Source of the DNA: Simmondsia chinensis
Taxonomy: Eukaryota > Streptophyta > Magnoliopsida > Caryophyllales > Simmondsiaceae
Direction: 5' to 3'
DNA length: 64,000 nucleotides
NCBI GenBank assembly: GCA_018398585.1
Contig: JAGTTD010000007.1
Coordinates: 13,632,320 to 13,696,319, forward strand
The notes under the pieces: model-generated
Told to the model about the DNA's origin: nothing
The model's database searches: none
Seen by the model: the letters and a program-made list of their open reading frames with translations, nothing else
Made by a program: the position numbers and the translations under genes
Shown: piece after piece, positions 32,401 through 44,931 of the stretch
Position numbering within the stretch: position 1 is the first letter of the stretch
How the letters are laid out: every line of letters begins with the position of its first letter

Positions 32401-34630
32401 TGTTAGGAACAGTGTCCTGAAATTCAGATTTATTCTGGATATATTATTTTAATTAATAAATAAAGTTGAAGTTCCAGTTGTTTCCTAGTTAAATTTGTTT
32501 ATGTGAGCATTTATACTACATGTGATTTTCTTTCGGGAGGCATCCATGAGATGGGTGCAGTCCTGAGACTACAATTTACATGTTTGTTCTAAGTGGTTTA
32601 TGAGACTAAGCCACAGATAGACTTGGAACAAATGATATGGATTGTTGTTTGAAAGACTAGTAGTCGAAGACAAGTCTGGACCACCTGTATGTTAAGACTA
32701 TAACGTGACACATTAGATGGCTTGTCTTGGTCATGTGGATGGAGATCCAAAAGTGTTAGGTTAGTGTGTTTGACACACTGAGTTGGACCATGTGGGTTAC
32801 TTATTTCTAGACTACTATCGGAGATGAGTGATTCGCATTGTAATGTTTGAACGACGACTCTAAATCCTGAGGGTATTCTGGACTTGTGCATGGAGCGTTA
32901 GTTACTTTGGTGTGCTATAAGTAAGGTCTAAAATGAATGAATGAAATCCCACTACACTAGGTAGCGGCGTGAAGTGTGACAAGGATCAGGTATTCAATAG
33001 GGAATCTATAGTCTCTTATTAGATACAGCTGTCCCCTTAGTTGATTCGCAAATATTTGAATAGTTCGAAAACTTTGGCCAAAGTATTCCAAGTGTTTGAC
33101 ATTTGGAATTTATACTGTGAATATGTTCAAGTATAAATAAATTGTTCAGTGAAGGGCGAGTCAGTAACTAATGGAGAAGCTGTGAGAAGGATAATGGTAG
33201 TGGTTATACTTATCCTTTGTCATGGACATCTAGTGGAGGGGTTGTTGTCATCAATACAGTATATTAGAGAGATATCGAATAAATAATTTAAGTCTGGAGT
33301 GCAGTGAGATTTATTTAGTGGAATTAAGTCCCATTAAATGGTAATTAAATTAATATCATGGGGTGATTTAATTTAACCCATTTTGAGCTAGATTTAAATT
33401 GTCCCCAAGGTCCCTATGCAAGCCTCTGTATTTTATTACCATTAGAAAATGTTAAAAAATTCATGAGATGAATTATTTATCTATAAGATGGAAAAATTAA
33501 TTTTGCCAAACATTATTTATGAGATGAATAAATATTAAAAATTATAAAATAAAATAATTTTGAAAAATTAGAATTCATAAGATGAATTTTTACATGTGGA
33601 AACAAAGCAAAAAAAAAAAAAAGGGAAAAAATCGCATTTAAACAGGGTGAATCCGCGTGCTCACGGATCGACCAACCAGCACGCGACACGTGCCTCTCGC
33701 AGGGTAGTCGAATGGCAATCCGCATGTGCTGGGATGGGCCAACCATGGCCCGCCACTTTTCATGCTCAATTTAAAGTAAGGGGCGGTTGCACTATTGACT
33801 AAAACGGCGCGTTTTGCTTGTCTTTTGAATTAAACGCTGCGTTTTTGACTTCAACTTGAATTTATTTTTGCGTGTCCCACATTGAAATTTTTTGTTTTTT
33901 CGCTCAGGAATATTTCTATAAATAGAGGGGCTTATTCCGAGGTTTGGCATTCGAGTTCAAAATAATTCTTTAGGGTTTCTGAAATTGTTTTGGAGACCCA
34001 ATTTAATATTTTTCGGAGCCTACCCTCCGGGCAGTTTGAAGTCATTAAGTAGAAGGTCTCGGGGTCCCGGTTTTGAAGGATATTATTGTCTTTTTGGTTT
34101 TCTTTTTATTGGAGCAATTCCAGGTGTGTTTTTCTTTCCTTCTTCTTTTAGTTTCGCTTTTCTATTTATTTACAGTATTCGTTATTATGCCTGTTTAAGT
34201 TCATGTATTGTTATGAATGTATTAGAGTAAAAGGCCTGTAGATCTAAATTAAGAATTTAGATTTGATGATTTAAGTTAAGAATTTAAGTCAGTAGATTTA
34301 AAATTAGGAATTTTAAATCAACCCTAGGTTTAGAGCTATGAATTCTAAACTTGTTCCGCTGCGTAATCTTTAGGGAGAATTTTTGAAATTCATCTCAGTA
34401 ACCGGTATTAGAGCAAAGAGATTTATAAAGATAACCTTATTTCCGGGAACTCTCGCACGTGAGGTGTCACGAAGGGTGACTCTCCGACCGGGGGCTTAGG
34501 TAAAGAGAAGAGTCTCCTACTCTAAGTGCTCCAATAGGTGCCTATTGTTGTGACCATAATTAAGAACTGTGAACCCAATAATCGGCATCAGAGTTTATTT
34601 TCCGACAAAATTTTTGTGATTTCCCCAACA
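32401..34630 (+). repeat. W 5' LTR
   Basis: 2230 bp, TGTTAGGAAC to TCCCCAACA. The TATAAATA at 33917-33924 is followed by GAGGGGCTTATTCCGAGG. Contains AT-rich stretches with repeated ATGAATTATTTAT-like words at 33460-33590 and no supportable gene. Confidence 0.92.
33917..33924 (+). promoter_or_regulatory. W LTR TATA box
   Basis: TATAAATA, with an identical copy at 40302-40309 in the 3' LTR. About 700 bp of R/U5 follows before the PBS. Confidence 0.65.
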
Positions 34631-34632
34631 AT

Positions 34633-34645
34633 TGGTATCAGAGCC
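34633..34645 (+). other. W primer binding site
   Basis: TGGTATCAGAGCC, two bases after the 5' LTR, complementary to initiator tRNA-Met. Confidence 0.9.
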
Positions 34646-36459
34646 AGCCTCTGATTATATTCATAATATACATGACTAGGTATAATAAGATCGAAATAAA
34701 TAGATTTGCGATTTAATTAAATAGTGATTTTATTAAAAAGGAAAGTAAGTTTAATTTGACTATTTGATTTAAATTGTTTAAATTCGCAAAGAATTAATAG
34801 TTAATTCAGATGATTGTTTGTATTTGTGATTTAAATTGTTTGAATCATTAAAGTAGTTAATTGTTAATATTTTAAAGTATCGATTTAAATTATTTTAAAT
34901 CGGTTAAAAGAGTTAATAGTTTACTAGGTTGTTTATAGTGATGATTTAAATTGTTTGAATCATTAATGAATTAATCGTTAATTCGGAACAACCCATAAGT
35001 TTGCGATTGTGTTGTTTGTATGATAAGATTGTACTTTCTCAGTCATGATTTACGAAATCAGACAAAATTGATCTAATATGAATAAATTTAAATTTTTTTA
35101 TTGGATAAAGTTGATCTAATGGGATTAGATTTAATTATTTTATACGAAATCGGATAAAATTTATTTAATGAGATTAAATTCAATTTATTTTAAAATTAAA
35201 TATTTTAATTTCAAAAAAAAAAAATCTGACGCTGATATCCACATCAAATATTAAAAATAAAAAAAGAATTTATTATTTTGTTTTGGGACATAAAGATGTC
35301 AATACTGATTTACATAATGATTAAGTTAATTATTTTATTAATTCATTTTCTTTTAGAATGAGATTCTAAATAAATTATGAGATGATTTAAATTGTAAATC
35401 AGTGTAATTTTAAATAAAAGTTATTTGAAATTATTTTAGAATAAGATTCTGAAATAGACTATAAGATAGTCTAAGTTAAACTTTATTTTTTAACATAAAA
35501 GTTAAATTTTGTTAATAAGATTCTAAACTAGACTATTGGATAGTCTATGCTTGTTTAACTTTAGAATAAGATTCTAAAATAGACTATGGGATAGTCTAAG
35601 CACAAATCGCTACTATTTTTAAATAAAATTATTTTAATTTAATTTTGGAATTAGATTTTTGAAAAGTATATTATGTGATAATCTAAATTTAAATGTTGGT
35701 ATTGTTTAATTAAAATTAATTAACTAATTTTATTGATTAGATTTTTGAATGAGATTCTAATGTAAGATTATGAGATAATCTATACTATAAAATGATAATA
35801 TTTTGAATAAATTAATTAATTAATTTTGATTAATTTTAGAATGAAATTGTAAAGGGGATTATGAGATAATCCAGGTTGTAAATGCAAGTGAATTAAAAAT
35901 CACTGGCTATAAAAATCAAGTGGGAGCGAGTTTCCAATTGTTGTAACCTCACGGTCTCCATTACCGGTCTAGCAGTATAGTAGATCGATAGACCTCCCCG
36001 CGGAGGATGTCGGTTTGCAATTTACAGGGTTAGACTTCTTTAGGATAAACCAAAGTGCAAAGAAGCGATGCGACCACGCTGCCGTGGAGTATTTCGTGTA
36101 TTTGTATGGAGGTTTAGGTAATGGTTTACACTTGACTAGCATGATGCATTAGCCTCCCCGAGGAGCTCTATTGTGTCATGTTAGAGACTAAGGTAAAATG
36201 GTGAGTTAATCATGTTTAGTAAGAGTTACAAGAAAAATAGGTTAATTGAGAATAGTTCTCACCTGAACTCGCTTCGTGCGACCCCGCTACCGGGGAGTAA
36301 GGAGTGGTGTGTTTGGGTTATCATTGTATGCATAATAGTACAGTTTGATGGATATCTGACTTATTGTGGATGCTAAATTGAAAGAAAAATATGTCACTGC
36401 ATTATACATGACTCATATAAGGTAGTTACACGATTGTTTGCATTTACAGTATTTTTGAA
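34646..36459 (+). other. W 5' leader with repeats and hairpins
   Basis: 1.8 kb of non-coding leader. 34760-34970 has four degenerate copies of GATTTAAATTGTTTGAATCA at 54-62 bp spacing. 35345-35890 has about seven degenerate copies of a TTTTAGAATGAGATTCTAAA + GATAGTCTA unit. 35990-36300 carries four short GC-rich hairpins in otherwise AT-rich DNA. Confidence 0.7.
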
Positions 36460-37308
36460 ATGGCTGCCACTGGTGCACTTCACTCAATTTTGAAAGATAA
36501 TGCTTTAATTGGACTGAATTACTTCACCTGAAAAATGAACCTGGATATAGTATTAATACATGAGGGTCTTAAGTTTGTTCTCACTGAAGCTCGACCTACG
36601 GTGCCCGCTAATAATTCTGCAGTTACTGTTAAAGAGCGTTATGAATGCTAGAATAAGGCTAATGAGTTGGCCAGATGCTACATTTTGGCCTCTGTGACCA
36701 ATGTAGTCAAGCATCAGATGCTTAAGATGGAAACAGCAGCTGAAATGATCAAACATTTAAAGGAAATGTTTGGTGGTCAAGATAGGGCAGCTAGGCAAGA
36801 GCTAATGAGGAAGCTCTTGAACATGAGGATGTCAAAAGGGTCCCCAGTTTAGGAGCACGTCATGAAAATGATGGCGTGCTTATCTGAGTTGGAGATTCTA
36901 GGTGCTAAGATTGATAGTCAGTCTCAACTGGACATCATCCTCAGCTCTTTGTCCGGCTCTTTTACTCAGTTCAGGCTGAACTACACAATGAATAATAAGG
37001 ATTATTCATTACCTGAGCTGATGAAAGAGCTATAGGTAGCAGAGGGTGTTATACGAGCCAAGGGGAGTGTCCACTTGACTCAGGGATCGAGGACTAGTGG
37101 GAGCAAGCAGAATAAGGGACCGACTGGAAAGAAAGGTAAAGGCAAGGTTGCTAGTGTAGCAACTAATCCTAACAAAAAGCCAGCAAAAGGAAAGTGTCAC
37201 TTTTGCGGAAAGATGGGCCACTGGAAGAGAAACTGCATAAAGTACTTGGCTACTCTTCTTGCAAAGACTGTTAAACCATCTGGTGAAGGTATGTTGATAT
37301 CTCACTGA
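36460..37308 (+). pseudogene. W: gag with zinc knuckle
   Basis: ATG at 36460 opens MAATGALHSILKDNALIGLN. The Copia gag core follows in the same frame: LKFVLTEARPTVPANN, LMRKLLNMRMSKGSPV, HVMKMMACLSELEILGAKI, DIILSSLSGSFTQFRLNY. The knuckle CHFCGKMGHWKRNC (CX2CX4HX4C) is complete at about 37197-37238. In-frame stops lie at 36529 (TGA), 36649, 36850 and 37033 (TAG) and 37306 (TGA). The first four fit TGG or CAG codons hit by C-to-T or G-to-A changes. No frameshift is needed, so the gene was killed only by point mutations. Confidence 0.88.
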
Positions 37309-38781
37309 TTTGAATCTTGTGTAGTTATGACTTCACCATATTCCTGGTGTGTGGACTCAGGTTCAACTAACCAAGTTTGTAATATGTTACAGGGGCTCAG
37401 ACTAACCAGGAGGCTATATGATGGGAGCTGTAACTGACAGCTGAAGACGATACAAGAGTGGCAGTCTTAGTAGTAGGATGCGTTAGCTTAGTCTTTATTG
37501 TTAGAGTTTTTTTTTTTTTTTTTTTTGTTTTAAAAGGTTTTGTTTATTTGTACCGGCATGGGACAGGAATTTGATTCATGTGGTTTGAAGAATAATAGTT
37601 ATTCATTTTTTTTTATATGGTTGTGAACCTTTATTTCAAGAAATAAATTTTTTTACTCAGGAACTTGTGTTTATGATTTATTCATGTTGTTTTTTTTTCC
37701 CTTACATATGTGAACAATGCGAAACACTTAGAGAAAGTTTTTGCAAGTAAGCTACAAAACAAAAACAAAATAGTATTAAAGGAAAATGACAATAATTCTG
37801 AACAGCTACACACAACTTAAGTCACAGTGGGAGCATTAGATGCGCCTACTAATAGGAACAAGAATGTTCCAGGTACACGAAAGCTTAGGTGTAGTGGGAG
37901 GATTGTCAAGACACCTGAAAGGTTCATAGCAGGAGCCTTAGTGGTTGACCATGGCATTGAATCTGATCCTTTTAGCCACAATGAAGCAATAAAGTGTTCT
38001 AGTTTTGTGCAATCGGTTGCTCAAATCATGCGTGTACAAATGATATTAAGAGAGAGTAGTGACTTTCTTAGTGTTGTATCTCAAAGATATACTACTCATT
38101 GAGAATGATGTAGGGGTGTCATTAGCTGTAAAGACTTGGTTGTCTTGATAGCTCAATATGAAAGACATAGGAGGAGCCAGCTCTACTTTTACAATTAAGC
38201 TTCTGCGAGGTCGTAAGAGTAGGATGTTGGGACTTTCTTTAGCCACTTATATTGACAAGATGTTGTCAGGGTATCGCATGGAGTACCTATCTCTTTTGAG
38301 TAGTGTTCTAGGACACCTCAATAGGAGGAGCAATAGAGGAATTTCCATATGCTTCGGCAGTGGGAGCCTCAGGTATGCCATGTTGTGCACGAGACTTGAT
38401 GTCTACCATGCTATGGGATAGTATGCAGGTGTTAGTCTAATTTGGGTCCAATGGACTGGGTGGCAGTAAAATGTTTTCTCTAGTTCTTGAGAAGAACTAG
38501 GGACCCTATGCTGATCTTTCAAGGTGATGAGCTGGTTCCAGTTGGTTATACTGATTTCGGACTTCCAGTCAGATTAATATGATAGACGTTCGACGTCTAA
38601 GTATACCTTTACCCTTGGAGTGGGAGCCATTAGTGAGGGGAATGTCAAGCACTATTGTATTGCTGACTTCACAATAGAGTAATTGTGCTCACTAAGGGTT
38701 AGGCTCAGTAGATTTTTGGCACAAACTTAAAAGGGTGAGTATGGACTTTGTCATAAATTAGATTTAGAACAAGTGGGAGAT
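37309..38781 (+). pseudogene. W: protease start and collapsed pol
   Basis: WCVDSGSTNQVCN at about 37350-37390 is the protease active site. The rest of protease, all of integrase and most of RT are missing. Readable later pieces: RCSGRIVKTPERF (37880, linker before RT), WLSS and a stop then NMKDIGGASSTFTIKLLRGR and MLGLSLATYIDKMLSGY (38130-38280, RT end), LRYAMLCTRLDVYHAMG (38370-38418), and RRTRDPMLIFQGDELVPVGY (38490-38560, RNase H start). A poly-T run of about 19 sits at 37508-37526. The deletions resemble other non-autonomous Copia derivatives that keep gag. Confidence 0.75.
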
Positions 38782-41003
38782 TGTTAGGAACAGTGACCTG
38801 ATATCTAGATTTATTTTGGACATATTATTTTAATTAATAAATAAAGTTGAAGTTCCAGTCGTTTTCTAGTTAAATTTGTGTATGTGAGCATTTATAGTAC
38901 ATGTGATTTTCTTTCCGGAGGCATCCATGAGATGGTTGTAGTCCTCAGACTACAATTTACATGTTTTTTCTAAGTGGTTTATGAGACTAAGCCACAGATA
39001 GACTTGGAACAAATGATATGGATTGTTGTTTGAAAGACTCGTAGTCGAAGACAAGTCTAGACCACTTGTATGTTAAGACTATAACGTGACAGTTTAGATG
39101 CCTTGTCTTGGTCATGTGGATGGAGATCCAAAAGTGTTAGGTTAGTGTGTTTAATAAGATTGACACACTGAGCTGGACCATGTGGGTTACTTATTTTTAG
39201 ACTACTATCGAAGATGAGTGATTCACAGTGTATTGTTTGAACGACGACTCTAAATCCTGAGGGTATTCTGGACTTGTGCATGGAGCGTTAGTTACTTTGG
39301 TGTACTATAAATAAGGTCTAAAACGAATGACTAAAATCCCACGTACACTGGGTAGCGGCGTGAAGTGTGACAAGGATCAGGTATTCAATAGGGAATCTAC
39401 AGTCTCTTATGAGATACAGGTGCCCCCTTAGTTGATTCGCAAATATTTGAATGGTTCGGAAACTTTGGCCAAAGTATTCCAAGTGTTTGACATTTGGAAT
39501 TTATACTATGAATATGTTCAAGTATAAATGAATTATTCAGTGAAGGGTGAGTCGTTAACTAATGGAGAAGCTGTAAAAAGGATAATGGCAGTGGTTATAC
39601 TTATCCATTGTCATGGACATCTAGTGGAGGGGTTGTTGTCATCAATACAGTATATTAGGGAGATATCAAATAAATAATTTAAGTCTGGAGTGCAGTGTGA
39701 TTTATGTAGTGGAATTAAGTCTCATTAAATGGTAATTAAATTAATATCATGAGATGATTTAATTTAACCCATTTGGAGCTAGATTTAAATTGTCCCCGAG
39801 GTCCCTACGCAAGCCTCTGTATTTTATTGCCATTAGAAAAATATTGAAGAATTCGTGAGATGAATTATTTATCCATAAGAGGGGTAAATTAATTTTGCCA
39901 AACATTATTCATGAGATGAATAAATATTAAAAATTATAAAATAAAACAATTTTGGAAAATTATAATTCATAAGATGAATTTTTACATGTGGAAACAAAGC
40001 AAAAAAGAGGGAAAAAATCGCATTTAAACAAGGTGAATCCGCGTGCTCACGGATCGACCAACCAGTGCGCGACACGTGTCGCTCGCTGGGTAGTTGGATG
40101 GCGATCCGCGTGTGCTGGGATGGGCCCATCACGGCCCGCCACGTGTCATGCTCAATTTAAAGTAAGAGGCGGTTGCACTGCTGACTAAACAACGCGTTTT
40201 GCTTGTCTTTTGAATTAAACGCTACTTTTTTGACTTTAACAGGAATTTATTTTTGTGCGTCCCACATCGAAATTTTTTGTTTTTTCGCTCCAGAATATTT
40301 ATATAAATAGAGGGGCTTATTCCGAGGTTTGGCATTCGAGTTCAAAATAATTCTTTAGGGTTTCTGAAATTGTTTCGGAGACCCAATTTAATATTTTTCT
40401 GAGCCTACCCTCTGGGCAGTTCGAGGTCGTTGCGTAGAAGGTCTTGGGGTCTCGGTTCTGAAGAATATTGTTGTCTTTTTGGTTTTTCTTTCCAGGTATG
40501 TTTTTCTTTCCTTCTTCTTTTAGTTTTGCTTTTCTATTTATTTATAGTATTCGTTATTATGTCTGTTTAAGTTTATGTATTGTTATGAATGTATTAGAGT
40601 AAAAGGCCTGTAGATCTAAATTAAGAATTTAGATCTGATGATTTGAATTATGAATTTAAGTTAGTCGAATTAAAATTAGGAATTTTAAATCAACCCTTGG
40701 TTTAGAGCTATAAATTCTAAACCTGTTCCGCTGCGTAATCTTTACGAAGAATTTTTGAAATTCATCCCAGTAACCAGTATCAGAGCAAAGGGATTTATAG
40801 AGATAACCTTATTCTCGGGGAACTCTCGCACGTGAGGTGTCACGAAGCGTGACTCTCTGACTGGGGGCTTAGGTAAAGAGAAGAGTCTCGTAGTCTAAGT
40901 GCTCTAATAGGTGCCTATTGTTGTGACCATAGTTGAGAACTGTGAACCCAATAGTCAGCATCATAGCTTTTTTTCCAACAAAATTTTTATGATTTCCCCT
41001 ACA
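38782..41003 (+). repeat. W 3' LTR
   Basis: 2222 bp, matching the 5' LTR throughout with scattered substitutions and small indels (for example a 20-bp gap near 40480). TATAAATA at 40302-40309. Ends TTCCCCTACA. Confidence 0.92.
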
Positions 41004-41983
41004 ATAACTAGCGCACTCGAGACTGGTACACTTGTAAGTGGTAGGAAAGCTTTATCACAAATCCAAGACAGTACAACTTGATGTACTAAATATTTCCGAA
41101 AACAAAAGGATTTAAACTAAATCTACCGACTTGCTTCAATTGGCTAAGTGCCGCGTACATTCTATTGCGAATCATACTTGATAGCCCTAAGCTAGAAAAA
41201 TTATTTCACAACAATTAAAGAGCATATCTTACAAGCAAACTTACGTTGGAAGATTAAAAATGCCTCCTCTAGCTTTTAGTGGATGGTAAGGGTGACTATC
41301 AGTACCTTGCCTAAGATAACATGAAGTTGCTTAATTTAATTGCGAGTAAAAATATACAGTGGGCTAGACAAAAGAATCCTATTGGAACTTGACAGCTCAA
41401 ATGAAAGTTGAATAAAAGACGAAGGAATTCATTGATTTGAAACCTATATCAACTTAATTTATTCACAACAAAGGGAAAATCTTTAATCTTTTTCATAAGG
41501 GATCAAGAACTACTCTCATAGCCAAATCAATCTAACATTAGATGCTATTTTCAATATAATGCATAACATCATAAGAAAGGATCGCTAAATCCATAAAGCT
41601 AATTTACAATCTTAGACTGGAATAACAAGATAAGCATCTGTTGAAAAACACCAGCGGCCAAACAGTTGCACCCTTATGCTTCTGACCATCAATATATGCC
41701 AGGAATTCACTCTTTCACGCTTTAATTATACAAAATAAGTGCAAATTCCACAATGCAATGCTATTAGATGCTTACTATTACTATGCTATTAGTTGTGCAT
41801 CTCCTAATTATTTACTATTAGCACATTGATGAACAATCATACAATCATATGTAGAACTTATTGTGCGAGTGTTACTTACAGCTAATCGTACAGTTCTCTA
41901 CGGACAATTAATCAACACTAACCGTGCCATATTTATCTTAAGTTCAGTTGCAGACATCAGAGATAGGGACGTCACCCATGAGC
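41004..41983. other. Unassigned DNA between W and Y
   Basis: Nothing recognised over about 980 bp: no domain, LTR edge or RNA gene. It ends in TGAGC, the left target duplication of Y. Confidence 0.4.
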
Positions 41984-42697
41984 TGTTGGAAAAATGATAC
42001 AAGTATAGCTAAACTTCAAGTGTCAAAAATGCTTATGTTAAAAATATTCAAAATCCCACATTGATAAAGTAAGGGAGCTGGGTAGTGTTTATATAGGTGG
42101 GTGCTCACCAATATATTAAATTAAGCATTGGGTGAAAGAATGGTGGAAGCCACACGCGCGCGCCGCCCGCCGTGCCATGTTCGGGCGAGGGTGTGGGTGT
42201 CCTTTTTTATTATCGGATATATTTATTTCATCGGAAAATCCATAAACGCTGCTGATCTCCTCATTAAACCAGTATAATCAGTTACGATTTTTGCATTAAA
42301 ATAAAAATATGGCTGTTGGGGACTGCATTAACTCAAAATATGGCTGTTGGAGCTTGATTACTCAGTCTAAATACCTCATCGCTCTGTACACAACACACAC
42401 AATCAGCATATACCAACTTCTCTCCCTTTTCATTCTCCCACTCAATTTGGGCAAAGTTCGAGGCATTCCTAACCGGCGATTAACGAGTGCAAGTTAAGAG
42501 TCGGATCGTGTAAATCCTAGAGGACGGCCGCCAATACATCTGTTTGCACCGACGCAGAGGCGAAATCATTTTTAGGACAGTGGTATCTCCCATGGCACAA
42601 TATTTTCGGTATTAAAATTAACTATCCCTTTTACGGTATTTTTGATTGTTGTGTTTAAGTATATCGTTGCATTTTTTCTCCTACTTTTACTACGATT
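41984..42697 (+). repeat. Y 5' LTR, left part
   Basis: Matches 54533-55249 of the 3' LTR up to TACGATT, where A is inserted. The two parts together give about 960 bp, as in the 962-bp 3' LTR. Confidence 0.9.
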
Positions 42698-43173
42698 TGT
42701 TTACGCTCGGGCTTGAACCACTAACGTAAACTAAGTATAATGCGGATAGATTGAGAATTTGAGATGAGAAAGAAGTGAATTTGAGATGAGAAAGTAAAGT
42801 TTAGAGTTTAGATGAGAGAAAGAAGGGAAAGGGGATGAGAAGATAGAGTTTGATCTCAAATGAGATTGATCTTTCATATATTTCCTTAATTAATTCTGAA
42901 CATTACAATCCTCACTTATTTATAGCAATGAACTACTAACCAACCTAGCGAAGAAGCATCTAGAACTATCTAGAATATACCTAACTAAAATGTAAATGGC
43001 ATTTTGGCGCCACACACAAGGAAGAACGGCAACTAACAGCCCAGCAGCTAAGGACCACGCAGCAGTAACATGCAAATCAGCAGCAGTAAGCACAAAACAG
43101 AATTTTAAACCCCTTAACAGCTTCCCGCCAAAAGCTAATTTGAATTCAAGCCTCGAAATACCGGTTTGTAACA
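42698..43173 (-). repeat. A 3' LTR
   Basis: 476 bp. One extra T in its terminal TGTTTACG compared with TGTTACG in the partner. The minus-strand start carries TTTTGGCGGGAAG, shared with the P and V LTRs. Confidence 0.92.
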
Positions 43174-43223
43174 TTCTCTTCCCCTTGAGAACATTCTTGT
43201 CCTCAAGAATGAAAGGGAACAAA

Positions 43224-44931
43224 TCATGGAACACCCTTGTTGGAGGCATTGCCCTTTCGAAATTGGAGTTTTTTAGACTTGTACAACTTCATAGTGAGGT
43301 CGTGCAATTCCTTCCTTCGAGCTATTGGATCCACTTCGTCCTCGCTTCCATTGTCTTGATCAAACTCCTCATTCTCAACGTCATCTTCATCACTTCCAAG
43401 TTCCTCTTCAACATCAACTCCTCTTGCCATCATGAGAAGCTTAGGATTGAACCTATGGCCGGGTACATAAGGTTGATGACACTTAAAATAGCGGTTCCGG
43501 GGCTCCTTCCCAATGTGGATCTTGATACCCATCAAATCTTTTGTGGTCCACCCCTTTGTGATGATGTTGGAAGTTTTCTTCTTGATGCTTGGGCCAATCG
43601 AGAAATATTTCCCGACGCTTGGGCCGATCGAGAAATGTTAAGTCAGAAGCCTCAATCAATTTTGCCTTTTCAAAAGCTTGACACAAGGAAGTAGGTTCAA
43701 GGGCCTTCACCAATTTCTTGATTTTCGGCTTTAATCCACTGATGAAGCTCGAGACATAAAAGGACTCGGAGGCTCGGGGTGCAATGGTAATCATACTGGC
43801 TCAGAGATTTTCAAATTTGGTCATATAGTGCTTCACGGTAGTGACTTGAGTTAATTTGTTGAAGCTTTCCACGACATCACCCACTTCTTCATCACCATAG
43901 CGCTCGCATATCTCGGACACGAACTTGTCCCAAGTAAGAACAGGATTGCTCCTTAACAAGCTATAAAACCACACTTCGTGATCCCCTTGGAGATAAACCG
44001 CGGCCAATTCCACCTTTTGATCATTGGGAATGGAATAGAAACGGAAATATCGCTCACAACTTCTTATCCAAGAGTGAGGTTGCTTCCCATCAAAATTTTC
44101 GAGTTGAACTCGAGGTTCTCGAAAGCTATTGTTTCTATTCCCGTAAGAGACTTTGTTGCTTCGGTCATGAACAATTTCAGAGGCATTTTGTCCATATTGA
44201 TGCTGCAGAACAGATGTGGACGGATGAACAAAGTGTCCGAAATTCCAAAAAATAGGTCTCGTGCGTGTTGGCTCATAAAATGGATCAAAGTGTCCTGCAT
44301 TCTCGTTTTTTGTTCTGTTCGGTGCTGTAGGTCCTGGGGGCCGATCTGAAAAATCTGGAGGATGCTCCTTCGGATCTGAATTTGTGCCTAAAGATCGAAT
44401 ATGTTCTTGATCCAATCGTTGCTCACGCATACCAGCAGTTACATCAACTTCAGGGAACTGATTAAATGGCCTAAAATGCTCGGTTTGAACCTGCACTGGT
44501 GGCCTGATATGCTCGGTTTGAACCTGGACCTGTGGTAACGTATCAGCTGCAGGTTTACCACTTTGAGGTTCCAACTCCACATATGTCCTACTTAATCGGC
44601 TCGATGGCATTAGTGGTGCAAAACGTGATGCCACAGTTTGATTTTCAACCTAGTTGTGCAACTCTTTAAGCTTCTCTTCAAAATTCGTTAATTGTTGATG
44701 CAATTGGTTTGTAAGTCTAGCTTCCGTCGTCTGCTGTTGCACTTCCAACCTTTGCCATTGTTGATTCAAACGGTCATCCAACTCTTGTGCTTGTTGGTTG
44801 ATTCGATCTTCAATTCTTTCCTCCATTTGTCGAGAATGTTGAGCAATTCTTGCTTCAAACTTTTGATCCAGCTCACGTAACAATTCTCTTTGAGATTGCT
44901 GCATCTTCTCGAACATATCGGACATTTGCAA
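43224..44931 (-). pseudogene. A: gag, broken
   Basis: Read on the minus strand, one frame runs from 44931 to 43483 with stops at 44647-44649 and 43801-43803. The N-terminus is a Gln/Glu-rich coiled coil (QQSQRELLRELDQKFEARIA, ERIEDRINQQAQELDDRLNQ). A Pro-rich linker follows with two tandem copies of VQVQTEHxRP, then the Retrotrans_gag core LENFDGKQPHSWIRSCERYF, VELAAVYLQGDHEVWFYSLL and NKLTQVTTVKHYMTKFENL, then FYVSSFISGLKPKIKKLVKA. A frameshift near 43500 leads to RYFKCHQPYVPGHRFNPKLL, a zinc knuckle with only part of its Cys/His set, and an acidic tail ending at 43224. No protease follows. Confidence 0.88.

Larger units (their letters stand above)
32401..41003 (+). mobile_element. W: Copia element with long LTRs and shortened pol
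   Basis: LTRs 32401-34630 (2230 bp) and 38782-41003 (2222 bp), both starting TGTTAGGAACAGTG. A PBS TGGTATCAGAGCC lies at 34633-34645 and a purine tract AAGTGGGAGA just before 38782. Flanking pentamers ATAAT and ATAAC match at four of five bases. The 4.15-kb internal region has a 1.8-kb leader, gag, the protease active site and only short pieces of RT and RNase H; integrase is missing. It is non-autonomous, and gag is also broken. Confidence 0.9.

Noticed and set aside
33985..34230. Small gene in the W 5' LTR (81 codons)
   Set aside because: It lies in the R/U5 region of the LTR, and the 3' LTR copy breaks the frame with indels near 40480.
42996..43694. Plus-strand open frame of 232 codons
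   Set aside because: It overlaps the A 3' LTR and gag in antisense, starts inside the LTR and has no domain. It is a shadow of the real minus-strand gag.
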